Positions 7,792-16,208 of a stretch of 64,000 nucleotides of DNA are shown one piece after another. The notes under the pieces were generated by a model, which was not told the origin of the DNA, made no database searches, and saw only the letters and a list, made by a program, of their open reading frames with translations. This DNA comes from Sphingorhabdus wooponensis (GTDB taxonomy: Bacteria; Pseudomonadota; Alphaproteobacteria; Sphingomonadales; Sphingomonadaceae): contig NZ_RWJI01000001.1 of assembly GCF_003933235.1 (NCBI RefSeq), forward strand, positions 502,001 to 566,000, in the 5' to 3' direction. Numbering within the stretch: position 1 is the stretch's first letter; each line of letters opens with the position of its first letter. The position numbers and the translations under genes are program-made.

Positions 7792-10134
7792 TTAGAGCTT
7801 AATCTGATCCACCTCGCCCCTTAAAGAAATGATGAGGGGCTGGATATGCGTGAGCCGATCCTGTTCCTCATCCAATATCGCGTGGAACACCTGCTTCTTG
7901 AAACTTTGCGCGCGGCCTGCCGAAAATTCATGGCCCTGCGGTAGCGATGATATCAATATATCGATCATCCGTTCCGCGCCATGCAAACGGCCCCATAGAT
8001 AGTCGTTTTCACGATACGCGCGGCTGAAGAACGCCCCGAAATTGTTGAACTCTATGCCCTTTAACGTGGCGGCTGTGCCGCCCGTGCGGATGGAGGCACA
8101 GTCGTCGGGGGATATGCGGTCCACCTTGACTGGGTCGAATTCGTCAAAGCCTTCATCCTGCAACAAAGGCAAAGTGGCGATGTCATATAAGGCATAGCCC
8201 AAATAGCCGAGCAGCATGATCCGGCGTGCCGCATCGGGCAATGTCAGCATGGCATCGCACAATATTTTGTCTACTTTGGCATCGGTACGCACAAGATCGC
8301 GTTGCGCCGCGAGATGGTCCATTAAGCCTGCGGGGTCTTCGACACCCGATTTGGCGGCCAGCGCGAAATCTGCGCCTAAAAACTCCGCCGTTTCCAGATC
8401 GAGAAACAGAGCTAGGCATTTGTAAATGGCGTCGCGCATCTTGGCGATATCATCGTCCGGCATGTCGATGATATTTTCGATCTCTTCGGTCAGGTGCCGG
8501 GCGAGAAAGCGCAAGCGCCGGATACGGAAGCGCAGATCATGTGCGCGGAAAAAGGCAATTTGGCGCGCGGTGGCTTTGCCCTGATGCGGCGGCATATGGT
8601 CGAGATTACGCGTCGCAATCTCGGTCCAAAGCGCGGCGCGTAAATTCCGGAAAAACGCGTTTGATGCATCCGGTAAACTGCGGCGCGCGGTGGCGACGAT
8701 ATCGTCCACAACGCTGGTGATTTTGAGATGGCTATAGGCGCGATAACCGAATCCTGCGGCAACAATCGCCTTTTCCTGCGCCGAGTGACGCCATTTTTGC
8801 ATGCGGCTTGCGGTGGGTTTGGTGAGGAACCATGTCTTGCCCAGCAGCATCTCGACGGTGTTTTCCACCTCATTTCGCAAGCTGTCGATGACGCGTTGCA
8901 TGCGTTCGATCCGCTCCGAACGGCCGGTGATTTTCTCGAGGCTATCGCGGATAGGCTGTTCACGCGGAATGTTGGACGTTGCCCCCAATATCGTTGCAAA
9001 AAACCCCGGTGGCTTGCGCGGCATATCGGCCGTGCCGTCGATATTGCGTTTACCAAATCGGAAGCTGGGCCGGCCTGGCTTTGGGTCGATATAAACAAAA
9101 CGCCGGTCCACTTCGCGCCGTGCAGGGCGGTTGCGCAAGGCGGAAATCGCCTGATTAAATGGCGCATTGGCCAAGACCGAGCCGTCGATTAACATCGTAT
9201 CTTCGGCGGCATTGGCGGCAAATTGCTGCGGCAATATGCGTTTCAAAAATGCGCTGCGGCCAAGCCATGGAATATTTTCCCGCGCCAGCAATCGGTCAAG
9301 CTCCCGCACCGAAAAGGGCGGGAAAGCGCCCGGGAAGCTGGCGGTGGCACGCGCCGCAAAAATCAGTTCGGGTATGTCGGCGAGGTCGGTTCGTCCGCGT
9401 GTTGAAAAATCGACCGTGATGCGATGTTCGGACTCCGTGACCTCTTCAGGACTGTTGAGGCGCAGCACCCGATCATGGCCATAATAGTCGGTTACCGTTA
9501 CAAATAAATCCAGCGGCTGGCTGGCGGGTAAAAGCGGCGCATCTTTGGCGCTCGCCGCCATCGCGTTCAGCGCGTCTAGCAATAGTTTTGAAAACACGTT
9601 CCCGCCAAAGGGCGGCGCAAACCATCGGGCGCGGACAAAGCGGGACAGCTTGGCCGCGACCTCTTGCTGTGCCTCTTTTGCCACTGTCCGTTCAACCGCC
9701 CCGCCGCGTCGGCGCAAAACCATCCATGCAATCGGCGTTGCCCAAAATTTGGTGAAGCGCGACAGCGGGCGGGCATCGGGATCAAGCAGTACATCAACGT
9801 CTGCCATGTCCAGCCACATATCGGTTAATGGCTCCAATGATTGGCCCGTGACGATGGCTTGAGACAGGAAAATACCGTTGATTCCGCCCGCGCTTGACCC
9901 GGCGATGATGTCCGTCAAGACGCGCAATTTTACACCGCTCACCCGCGACATTTCGGTGAGCAGGTCGTGATAGACAATCTCGCTGCGGCGGGTGGGCGGG
10001 GTGTCATCATGAAATGCGCGGCTTGCGCGGACCATGTGCCAAATTTCGCGCGTGACGCCGTGCATGTAAATGGCAAGGCTGACCCCGCCATAACAAATGA
10101 GCGCCAGTCTGAGTTCTTTTTCGCGCATAGACAT
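7792..10134 (-). CDS. Large patatin-like phospholipase/acyl hydrolase
   Basis: 780 aa. The N-terminal patatin domain has the nucleophile elbow GSSAGG (Ser81) and the Asp of the Ser-Asp dyad in IDGSVLANAPF (Asp317). An oxyanion Gly-rich segment near residue 15 reads CYGGVSLAIYMHGV. The long C-terminal half is of the 'patatin-related protein' type found in alphaproteobacteria and actinobacteria. No signal peptide is evident, so it may act inside the cell on lipid acyl chains; the substrate is unknown. ATG at 10134, with an alternative Met two codons in. It is a lone gene facing dnaJ tail to tail. Confidence 0.85.
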   Translation of the reverse strand: MSMREKELRLALICYGGVSLAIYMHGVTREIWHMVRASRAFHDDTPPTRRSEIVYHDLLTEMSRVSGVKLRVLTDIIAGSSAGGINGIFLSQAIVTGQSLEPLTDMWLDMADVDVLLDPDARPLSRFTKFWATPIAWMVLRRRGGAVERTVAKEAQQEVAAKLSRFVRARWFAPPFGGNVFSKLLLDALNAMAASAKDAPLLPASQPLDLFVTVTDYYGHDRVLRLNSPEEVTESEHRITVDFSTRGRTDLADIPELIFAARATASFPGAFPPFSVRELDRLLARENIPWLGRSAFLKRILPQQFAANAAEDTMLIDGSVLANAPFNQAISALRNRPARREVDRRFVYIDPKPGRPSFRFGKRNIDGTADMPRKPPGFFATILGATSNIPREQPIRDSLEKITGRSERIERMQRVIDSLRNEVENTVEMLLGKTWFLTKPTASRMQKWRHSAQEKAIVAAGFGYRAYSHLKITSVVDDIVATARRSLPDASNAFFRNLRAALWTEIATRNLDHMPPHQGKATARQIAFFRAHDLRFRIRRLRFLARHLTEEIENIIDMPDDDIAKMRDAIYKCLALFLDLETAEFLGADFALAAKSGVEDPAGLMDHLAAQRDLVRTDAKVDKILCDAMLTLPDAARRIMLLGYLGYALYDIATLPLLQDEGFDEFDPVKVDRISPDDCASIRTGGTAATLKGIEFNNFGAFFSRAYRENDYLWGRLHGAERMIDILISSLPQGHEFSAGRAQSFKKQVFHAILDEEQDRLTHIQPLIISLRGEVDQIKL

Positions 10135-10221
10135 GATGTGGCATTAGGTCGCGTCACACGCAAGTGTTGATACTTTTGCATTAATTATTGAGTTCTTGAT
10201 TTGTTCTGATACATATCGGCC

Positions 10222-11586
10222 ATGGCAAAGGCAAAACGCAAATATGTGTGTCAGGCATGTGGGTCTGAATCCAACCGCTGGCAGGGGCAGTGCGACGATT
10301 GCGGCGAATGGAACACTTTGGCGGAAGAGGCCAAGGCAACTGTTTTTGAGCTGAAGCATCATTTGCATTCGGGTGGCCGTGCGGTTGAATTGTCCGGATT
10401 GAACACGGACATCAAACTTCCCGAACGTGCCTCGACCGGCATATCGGAATTTGACCGCGCATTGGGGGGCGGGCTTGTGCCGGGTTCAGCAACCTTGCTC
10501 GGCGGTGATCCGGGTATTGGTAAATCGACATTATTGTTACAAGCCGCCGCAAATCTTGCGCGGCGGGGCTTGGCCGTTGCGTATATTTCGGGCGAAGAAG
10601 CGGTCGACCAAGTGCGCTTGCGGGCCCGTCGGCTTGGCCTTGGCGATGCGCCGGTGCAGCTTGCCGCCGCGACTTCGGTGCGCGACATATTGACGACGAT
10701 GGCCCAAGGCGCGCCGCCCGCTTTATTGGTCATCGATTCCATCCAGACCATGCACAGCGACCTTATCGAAGGCGCGCCGGGCACGGTCAGCCAAGTCCGC
10801 GCCTCGGCGCAGGAGCTTATCCGCTTTGCCAAGGAACGCGGCACAGCGCTCATGCTCGTCGGCCATGTTACCAAGGACGGGACGATCGCCGGGCCCCGCG
10901 TGCTGGAACATATGGTCGACACTGTATTGTCGTTTGAAGGCGAACGCAGCCATCAATATCGCATTTTGCGTGCGTCCAAAAACCGCTTTGGCGGGACTGA
11001 CGAAATTGGCGTTTTTGCAATGGTTGAAGAAGGACTGACGGAGGTTGGCAATCCAAGCGCCTTGTTCCTGACCGACCGCGCCGAGCAGGTCACAGGCGCA
11101 ACGGTGTTCCCGGCGTTGGAGGGGACACGGCCTGTCCTCGTAGAAATTCAGGCACTGACCGTGCGGCTTTCGAGCGGGGCGACACCGCGCCGCGCTGTCG
11201 TCGGCTGGGACAGTGGTCGCCTTGCGATGATATTGGCGGTGTTGGAAGCGCGATGCGGCCTTAGTTTTTCAACCGCTGAGGTCTATCTCAACATCGCAGG
11301 TGGCTATCGCATTTCCGACCCTGCTGCTGATCTTGCGGTGGCAGCGGCGTTGGTTTCGGCTTTGGCGGAGCGGCCATTGCCATCCGATGCAGTGCTCTTT
11401 GGCGAAGTGGCTTTGTCTGGCGAAATCCGCCCCGTTGCCCATGGTGCGTTGCGATTGAAGGAATCGGCAAAGCTTGGCTTTAGCCGCGCATTAGTGCCGC
11501 CGTCGGTAAAGGGGCAGGCCGGTATTTCCACGCAAGAGTTCCGCACGCTTGCCAATCTCGTTGACCATATGCTGGGACGCTCCTAA
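10222..11586 (+). CDS. radA: DNA repair protein RadA
   Basis: 454 aa, the usual length. An N-terminal C4 zinc finger (Cys10, 13, 24, 27) precedes a RecA-like ATPase with Walker A GGDPGIGKST (about 94-103) and the RadA-specific KNRFG motif at 253-257. The C-terminal Lon-like domain contains GEVALSGEIRPV. RadA promotes branch migration in recombinational repair. It is divergent from the patatin gene and 36 nt upstream of cvpA, as in many alphaproteobacteria. Confidence 0.97.
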   Translation: MAKAKRKYVCQACGSESNRWQGQCDDCGEWNTLAEEAKATVFELKHHLHSGGRAVELSGLNTDIKLPERASTGISEFDRALGGGLVPGSATLLGGDPGIGKSTLLLQAAANLARRGLAVAYISGEEAVDQVRLRARRLGLGDAPVQLAAATSVRDILTTMAQGAPPALLVIDSIQTMHSDLIEGAPGTVSQVRASAQELIRFAKERGTALMLVGHVTKDGTIAGPRVLEHMVDTVLSFEGERSHQYRILRASKNRFGGTDEIGVFAMVEEGLTEVGNPSALFLTDRAEQVTGATVFPALEGTRPVLVEIQALTVRLSSGATPRRAVVGWDSGRLAMILAVLEARCGLSFSTAEVYLNIAGGYRISDPAADLAVAAALVSALAERPLPSDAVLFGEVALSGEIRPVAHGALRLKESAKLGFSRALVPPSVKGQAGISTQEFRTLANLVDHMLGRS

Positions 11587-11622
11587 ATCTGCTTCGAACG
11601 GTTTTAAAGGCAATAGGATCAG

Positions 11623-12147
11623 ATGACAGCACTTGATATCATTGTCCTGTTCTTGTTGGGCAGCGGGGCCGCATTCGGTTTCTTACGCGGCTTTGTGCAA
11701 GAGGCGTTGTCGATGATCGCCTGGGTGCTGATCATCTTTGCCGTTCGTATGTTCCATACACCCGCGACGGCGGCATTGGCGGAGGCCGTGGGTTCGGACT
11801 CCGGCGCGGCCGTGCTCGCCTTTTTGGCGCTTGTCATCGTCATTTTTGCTATAGGCAAATGGATCGCGAAATCGATTGGTGCCAAATCGCGTAAGTCATT
11901 GCTTGGTCCGATTGACCGCGTTCTTGGTTTTGGCTTCGGTATGCTTAAGGGACTGATAATCGCAACGCTCATCTTCCTGCTCTTCGTGATGGGATATGAT
12001 GTGGTATATGATGCGGATGAAGGGCGGCCCGAGTGGATGACCAGTTCGCGTACATATCCGTTACTCAACGCCAGCGGTGACGCCATGTCCGAATTTGTGC
12101 GTGAACAACGCCTCGCCGGCGATAGTGACGCCGAAACCGCGAACTGA
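11623..12147 (+). CDS. cvpA: CvpA family inner-membrane protein
   Basis: 174 aa with four hydrophobic segments (about residues 3-22, 28-45, 62-85, 103-125). The start MTALDIIVLFLLGSGAAFGF and GFLRGFVQEALSMIAW fit CvpA (colicin V production) proteins. These are inner-membrane proteins linked to envelope stress, with no settled molecular role. The stop overlaps the next start by one base (TGATG), so it is translationally coupled to the Fe-S scaffold-like gene. Confidence 0.9.
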   Translation: MTALDIIVLFLLGSGAAFGFLRGFVQEALSMIAWVLIIFAVRMFHTPATAALAEAVGSDSGAAVLAFLALVIVIFAIGKWIAKSIGAKSRKSLLGPIDRVLGFGFGMLKGLIIATLIFLLFVMGYDVVYDADEGRPEWMTSSRTYPLLNASGDAMSEFVREQRLAGDSDAETAN

Positions 12148-12578
12148 TGGACTCGGCGCTCTACAATCGGGATTTCTTAAGGCTGGCAACATCTCTGGTC
12201 GCGGGGCATCGCCTTGCAGACCCCGACGGCACCGCCGAAGTGCGTTCGCCCTTATGCGGCAGCCGTATTCAAGCGGATGTTGTGACCGACGCCGAAGGAA
12301 TATTATGCGACCTTGCCCTGCGCGCGAATGCCTGCGCGCTTGGGCAAGCATCGGCAGCGATTTTGACGCAAAACGCCGTCGGAACCGCAATAACCGAAAT
12401 CGCCAGATTGCGCGAAGGCGTGGCGCAGGCGTTACAGCAAGCTGGCGATATGCCAAGCTGCTGGCCGGAACTCGCTTTGCTTGCGGCGGCAACGGATTAT
12501 CCGTCGCGCCATGCCGCGATTTTATTGCCATTTGACGCAATCCTCGCGGCCGCCGCGCAAACCAAAGAGAAAGTCTGA
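12147..12578 (+). CDS. NifU/IscU-N-like Fe-S scaffold protein, third Cys missing
   Basis: 143 aa. The N-terminal LYNRDFLRLA, the SPLCGSRI segment and ANACALGQASAAILT correspond to the first two cysteine sites of the NifU_N/IscU scaffold family. In that family a third Cys sits in a KxHC or KC segment near the C-terminus; the equivalent stretch here reads SRHAAILLPFDAI, with Ala where Cys is expected. Cluster assembly in the cytosol is therefore plausible, but on an incomplete ligand set. It overlaps cvpA and the antiporter gene by one base each (both TGATG). Confidence 0.75.
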   Translation: MDSALYNRDFLRLATSLVAGHRLADPDGTAEVRSPLCGSRIQADVVTDAEGILCDLALRANACALGQASAAILTQNAVGTAITEIARLREGVAQALQQAGDMPSCWPELALLAAATDYPSRHAAILLPFDAILAAAAQTKEKV

Positions 12579-14365
12579 TGGAAACTGCGCCACATCACCT
12601 CGTCGCTGATGTGATGTTGGGCGGGGTGGTGCTGCTCGGTGCGGCGCTGTTGGCGGTTTTGATTTTCCGGCGTTTGGGGCTTGGCGCGGTGCTTGGCTAT
12701 CTGGTCGCGGGCATTGCCATTGGGCCGGATGGCCTTGCGTTAATTGACTCGCCTGAGACGATATTGGCCTATTCCGAAATCGGTATCATCTTGCTGCTGT
12801 TTCTCGTCGGGCTTGAGCTATCGCCGAGCAGGCTGTGGCTGTTGCGACGCGACATCCTGCTTTTTGGACCGCTGCAGGTGATATTATGCGGCCTTGGTAT
12901 GTTTGTTGTCATCCATTTTGCGATGCCCAGCTTTAGCTGGCAAGCCGCCTTAGTTCTGGGGTTGCCACTGGCCTTGTCGTCCACCGCGCAGGTGTTGCCA
13001 TTATTGCAATCGCGCGGCCGTATGAAGACCGATTATGGTGAAAAAAGCTTCTCCATTTTATTGTTTCAGGACATTTCGATTGTCCCCTTGCTCACTATCG
13101 TTGCCGCCTTGTCGCGCGCGCCCGCGGAAGAGGGTGCGATTGAGGGATGGTCTCTCGTATTTTACGCGGTGCTGGCGATTGTCGGATTGGTGCTGGCCGG
13201 ACGCTATTTGCTGTCGCCTTTGCTTCGGTTGGTCGGCAAAATTTCGGAGCGCGAATTGTTTATCGTCACGGGCCTTTTCACTGTGTGTGTCAGCGCCGCG
13301 GTGATGCAGGCGATTGGCGTGTCGCCAGCACTTGGCGCATTTGTCGCAGGCGTCATGTTGGCGGAATCGCCTTACCGGCATGAGTTAGAGGCGGATATTG
13401 ATCCGTTTCGTTCGATCTTACTGGGTCTGTTCTTCTTGGCAGTTGGCATGTTGCTTGATGTTGATGTCATCTTGTCGCAGCCCTTTTTCGTCGCGGGACT
13501 TGCGCTGGCTTTGGTCGCGATAAAGATTGTCGTCATCTTCGCGCTTGGCAGGTTTTTTGGTCTCCAGAACAAGCCATCAATCATCATGGCGATGCTTTTG
13601 AGCCAAGGTGGCGAGTTCGCGTTCGTATTATTTGCGGCGGCGCAGAACGCTTTGTTGATCGAGCCGGAAGCAGCGAGCCTTTTCGGCGCAGTCGTGACGC
13701 TGTCGATGGCAACCACGCCGTTCTTGATGATCGTTGCAGGCAAGCTTGCGGCGCGCAAGGTCGCGGGCGATGTCCAGTTGGATGACCCCGAGTTGGCGTC
13801 GCAGGCCAATGTCATCATCGTAGGGCATGGTCGTTTTGGACAGCAGGTATCACAAATCATGCAAGCGGCGGGACGTTCGGTGACATTGATTGATATTAAC
13901 CCGCAGACCATCGACCGCAGCGGTGATTTTGGTTTCAAAGTTTTCTATGGCGATGGCACGCGCGTCGACTTGCTGCAGCGGGCAGGAGGTGAAGAGGCGC
14001 AGGCGATATTTTTCTGCATCGACGACCGGTACATGACCGCAGAGTCCTTGATGCCCGTGCGGGAGACATTTCCACGGACAAAATTGTTCGTGCGGGCTTA
14101 TGGTCGGGAGCAGGCATTATTGCTGATGGAAGATGACGGCATCAGCATCATGCGCGAGGTGTTTGAATCCTCGATCCGCATGTCCGCAGACGCGTTAAAA
14201 TATTTCGGCACTGACCGTGAAAAAATTCAAGACATCATTGCCGAATTCCGACGTCGTGACCGTAGTCGCCTGAAAGCGCAGTTCACCAGCGGTGATATGC
14301 ATGCCGGAACCCGGCACAGCTTCGGCGGTGATGAATCCGATGATTTCCTGATCGCTGACGACTAA
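12578..14365 (+). CDS. Kef-type K+/H+ antiporter (CPA2) with TrkA-N domain
   Basis: 595 aa. The N-terminal membrane domain has about 12 helices, with GYLVAGIAIGPDGLALI and LLLFLVGLELSPSRLW typical of KefB/KefC/RosB proteins. A cytosolic TrkA-N (RCK) domain begins near residue 410 with VIIVGHGRFGQQV, a Rossmann GxGxxG nucleotide site. It likely exchanges K+ for H+ under electrophile or acid stress. It is the last gene of the radA-cvpA-scaffold run, and its stop overlaps the convergent aroB stop by 4 nt. Confidence 0.93.
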   Translation: METAPHHLVADVMLGGVVLLGAALLAVLIFRRLGLGAVLGYLVAGIAIGPDGLALIDSPETILAYSEIGIILLLFLVGLELSPSRLWLLRRDILLFGPLQVILCGLGMFVVIHFAMPSFSWQAALVLGLPLALSSTAQVLPLLQSRGRMKTDYGEKSFSILLFQDISIVPLLTIVAALSRAPAEEGAIEGWSLVFYAVLAIVGLVLAGRYLLSPLLRLVGKISERELFIVTGLFTVCVSAAVMQAIGVSPALGAFVAGVMLAESPYRHELEADIDPFRSILLGLFFLAVGMLLDVDVILSQPFFVAGLALALVAIKIVVIFALGRFFGLQNKPSIIMAMLLSQGGEFAFVLFAAAQNALLIEPEAASLFGAVVTLSMATTPFLMIVAGKLAARKVAGDVQLDDPELASQANVIIVGHGRFGQQVSQIMQAAGRSVTLIDINPQTIDRSGDFGFKVFYGDGTRVDLLQRAGGEEAQAIFFCIDDRYMTAESLMPVRETFPRTKLFVRAYGREQALLLMEDDGISIMREVFESSIRMSADALKYFGTDREKIQDIIAEFRRRDRSRLKAQFTSGDMHAGTRHSFGGDESDDFLIADD

Positions 14366-15462
14366 ACTTCGCTATCAAGGAACGCGGCGACGTCGTCCAG
14401 TGCGACATCATTCGACAAAAACGTCTGCCCGATACCGCGCGCGAGCAAGAAGGGTAGCGTGCCCGCGCTCATTTTCTTGTCATGCCGCATATAGTCGACC
14501 AATGCCGCACCTTCGGCGCTAACACCGGCTTCGGATAATGATGTGGGTAGGCCTGCCTGCTTTAAGAGCTCCGTAACCCGCTCCGCATCCTCCGCAGGGC
14601 AAAAACCCATCCGTACCGAATAGCGAAACGCTAAGGCCATGCCAGCGGCGACTGCTTCGCCATGAAAAAGCCGGTCGGAAAAACCGGTGTCGGCTTCCAA
14701 GGCATGGCCAAATGTGTGGCCCAAGTTCAGCAGCGCCCGTGTGCCTGTGCGTTCGGTTTCGTCGGCGGCGACGATCCGTGCCTTGGACTGTACGGACCGG
14801 ATGATAGCTTGGGCACGGATATCCGGGGATCCTGCAAAAAAGCTGTCGAGATTGTCCGCGCAAAAATCAAAAAACGGTGCGTCGTCGATGAGGCCATATT
14901 TCACCACTTCGGCAAATCCCGCTGCGAGTTGGCGGGTGGGCAGGGTAGACAGTAATTCTGGGTCGATGAGGACTAAGGAAGGTTGATGAAACGCCCCAAC
15001 CAGATTTTTGCCTGCTGCGCTATTGATGGCGGTCTTACCGCCAACGCTGCTGTCGACTTGGGCAAGCAAGGTCGTCGGTATCTGCACAAATGCGCAGCCG
15101 CGTTTGATGATATGCGCGGCAAAGCCAGTAATATCCCCCACTACGCCACCGCCAAGGGCAATGATATGGTCGCTGCGTTCGACATGTTGTTCCAGCAACC
15201 AATCCGTCAACTGCTCCAACTGCGCCCAGCTTTTCCCCGTTTCGCCAGCGGGCAGGATGAATTGCGCGGATGATAGGCCCGCGCTGCGCAATGCCGCTTC
15301 AAACTTTGGCAGAACGGCTTGCGCAACATTTTCGTCAGTGATGACCAGCAAGCGGCTGTCGCGGGCATAAGGCGCCAAAACAGAGCCAATATCGGCCAGC
15401 AACCCGGCGCGGACATGAATGTCATAAGGTCTATTGGACAGGTCAACGGATATCACGGTCAT
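14362..15462 (-). CDS. aroB: 3-dehydroquinate synthase
   Basis: 366 aa, typical length. The NAD-binding GGGVVGDITGFAAHIIKRG and the segment IPTTLLAQVDSSVGGKTAIN are AroB signatures, and the metal ligands include LNLGHTFGHALE. It converts DAHP to 3-dehydroquinate, the second shikimate-pathway step. ATG at 15462; it overlaps the upstream aroK stop by 4 nt (ATGA), so the pair forms an operon. Confidence 0.97.
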   Translation of the reverse strand: MTVISVDLSNRPYDIHVRAGLLADIGSVLAPYARDSRLLVITDENVAQAVLPKFEAALRSAGLSSAQFILPAGETGKSWAQLEQLTDWLLEQHVERSDHIIALGGGVVGDITGFAAHIIKRGCAFVQIPTTLLAQVDSSVGGKTAINSAAGKNLVGAFHQPSLVLIDPELLSTLPTRQLAAGFAEVVKYGLIDDAPFFDFCADNLDSFFAGSPDIRAQAIIRSVQSKARIVAADETERTGTRALLNLGHTFGHALEADTGFSDRLFHGEAVAAGMALAFRYSVRMGFCPAEDAERVTELLKQAGLPTSLSEAGVSAEGAALVDYMRHDKKMSAGTLPFLLARGIGQTFLSNDVALDDVAAFLDSEV

Positions 15463-16022
15463 GCGGCGAGGGCCTTCAAGATATTTTCAACGGTCCGCAC
15501 ATGCGGCGAGGTGTCGCTGCGAATATGGAGATTGGCAGCGGCATAAATGGGGTTACGTATCTTGCCAAGGTCGGTCAGCACCTTGACTGGGTCCTTGTCT
15601 TTTAACAATGGGCGGTGGTCGCGCCGCGAGACACGCTCGGCCAGTACCTGCACATCGGCATCAAGCCATATCGACGTTGCGCGTTCCAAGATGAGCGCGC
15701 GCGTTTCGTCATTGACGAAAGCGCCACCGCCCGTGGCAATAACCTTTGGTGCGCCTTCGATCAGGCGGGCAATCACGCGGCGTTCACCATCGCGAAAATA
15801 GTCTTCGCCATATTTTGCGAATATTTCCGTAATGGAGAGGCCTGCAGCTTTTTCAATTTCGTCATCGGCATCGACAAAGGATATGCCCAAACGGACGGCA
15901 AGCCGTTTTCCGATGCTGGTTTTTCCAACGCCCATCATGCCCACAAGCACCACCGGACGGTCAATGACCAATGCAGCGTGCCTGCTGGATTTTCGCTTTT
16001 TAGGTTCGTGATGATCAACCAT
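15459..16022 (-). CDS. aroK: Shikimate kinase
   Basis: 187 aa from the ATG at 16022 (MVDHHEPKK). The open frame extends upstream to 16169, but those residues are not family-like. Walker A GMMGVGKTS, the shikimate-binding DADDEIE and GGGAFV, and the lid segment RRDHRPLL are all present. It phosphorylates shikimate at O3 with ATP in the cytosol. It is the first gene of aroK-aroB and divergent from the secreted protein at 16209. A weaker in-frame start upstream cannot be excluded. Confidence 0.96.
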   Translation of the reverse strand: MVDHHEPKKRKSSRHAALVIDRPVVLVGMMGVGKTSIGKRLAVRLGISFVDADDEIEKAAGLSITEIFAKYGEDYFRDGERRVIARLIEGAPKVIATGGGAFVNDETRALILERATSIWLDADVQVLAERVSRRDHRPLLKDKDPVKVLTDLGKIRNPIYAAANLHIRSDTSPHVRTVENILKALAA

Positions 16023-16208
16023 GACGACATGGCCTATATATCGCCTTGGCGTCAGCCGAAAGCAGTTTGCCACTTTGTTGATTTTTGTTGTAAATACAGA
16101 AGAATACACAAAGCTAGGCGTGATAGTTACGTGAAATAGCATTTTTGCGGCTTCTATCGGTTGCAGCAAGGGGCATAGACTTGCTATTCTCTGCTGAGGG
16201 TTGCGGCA

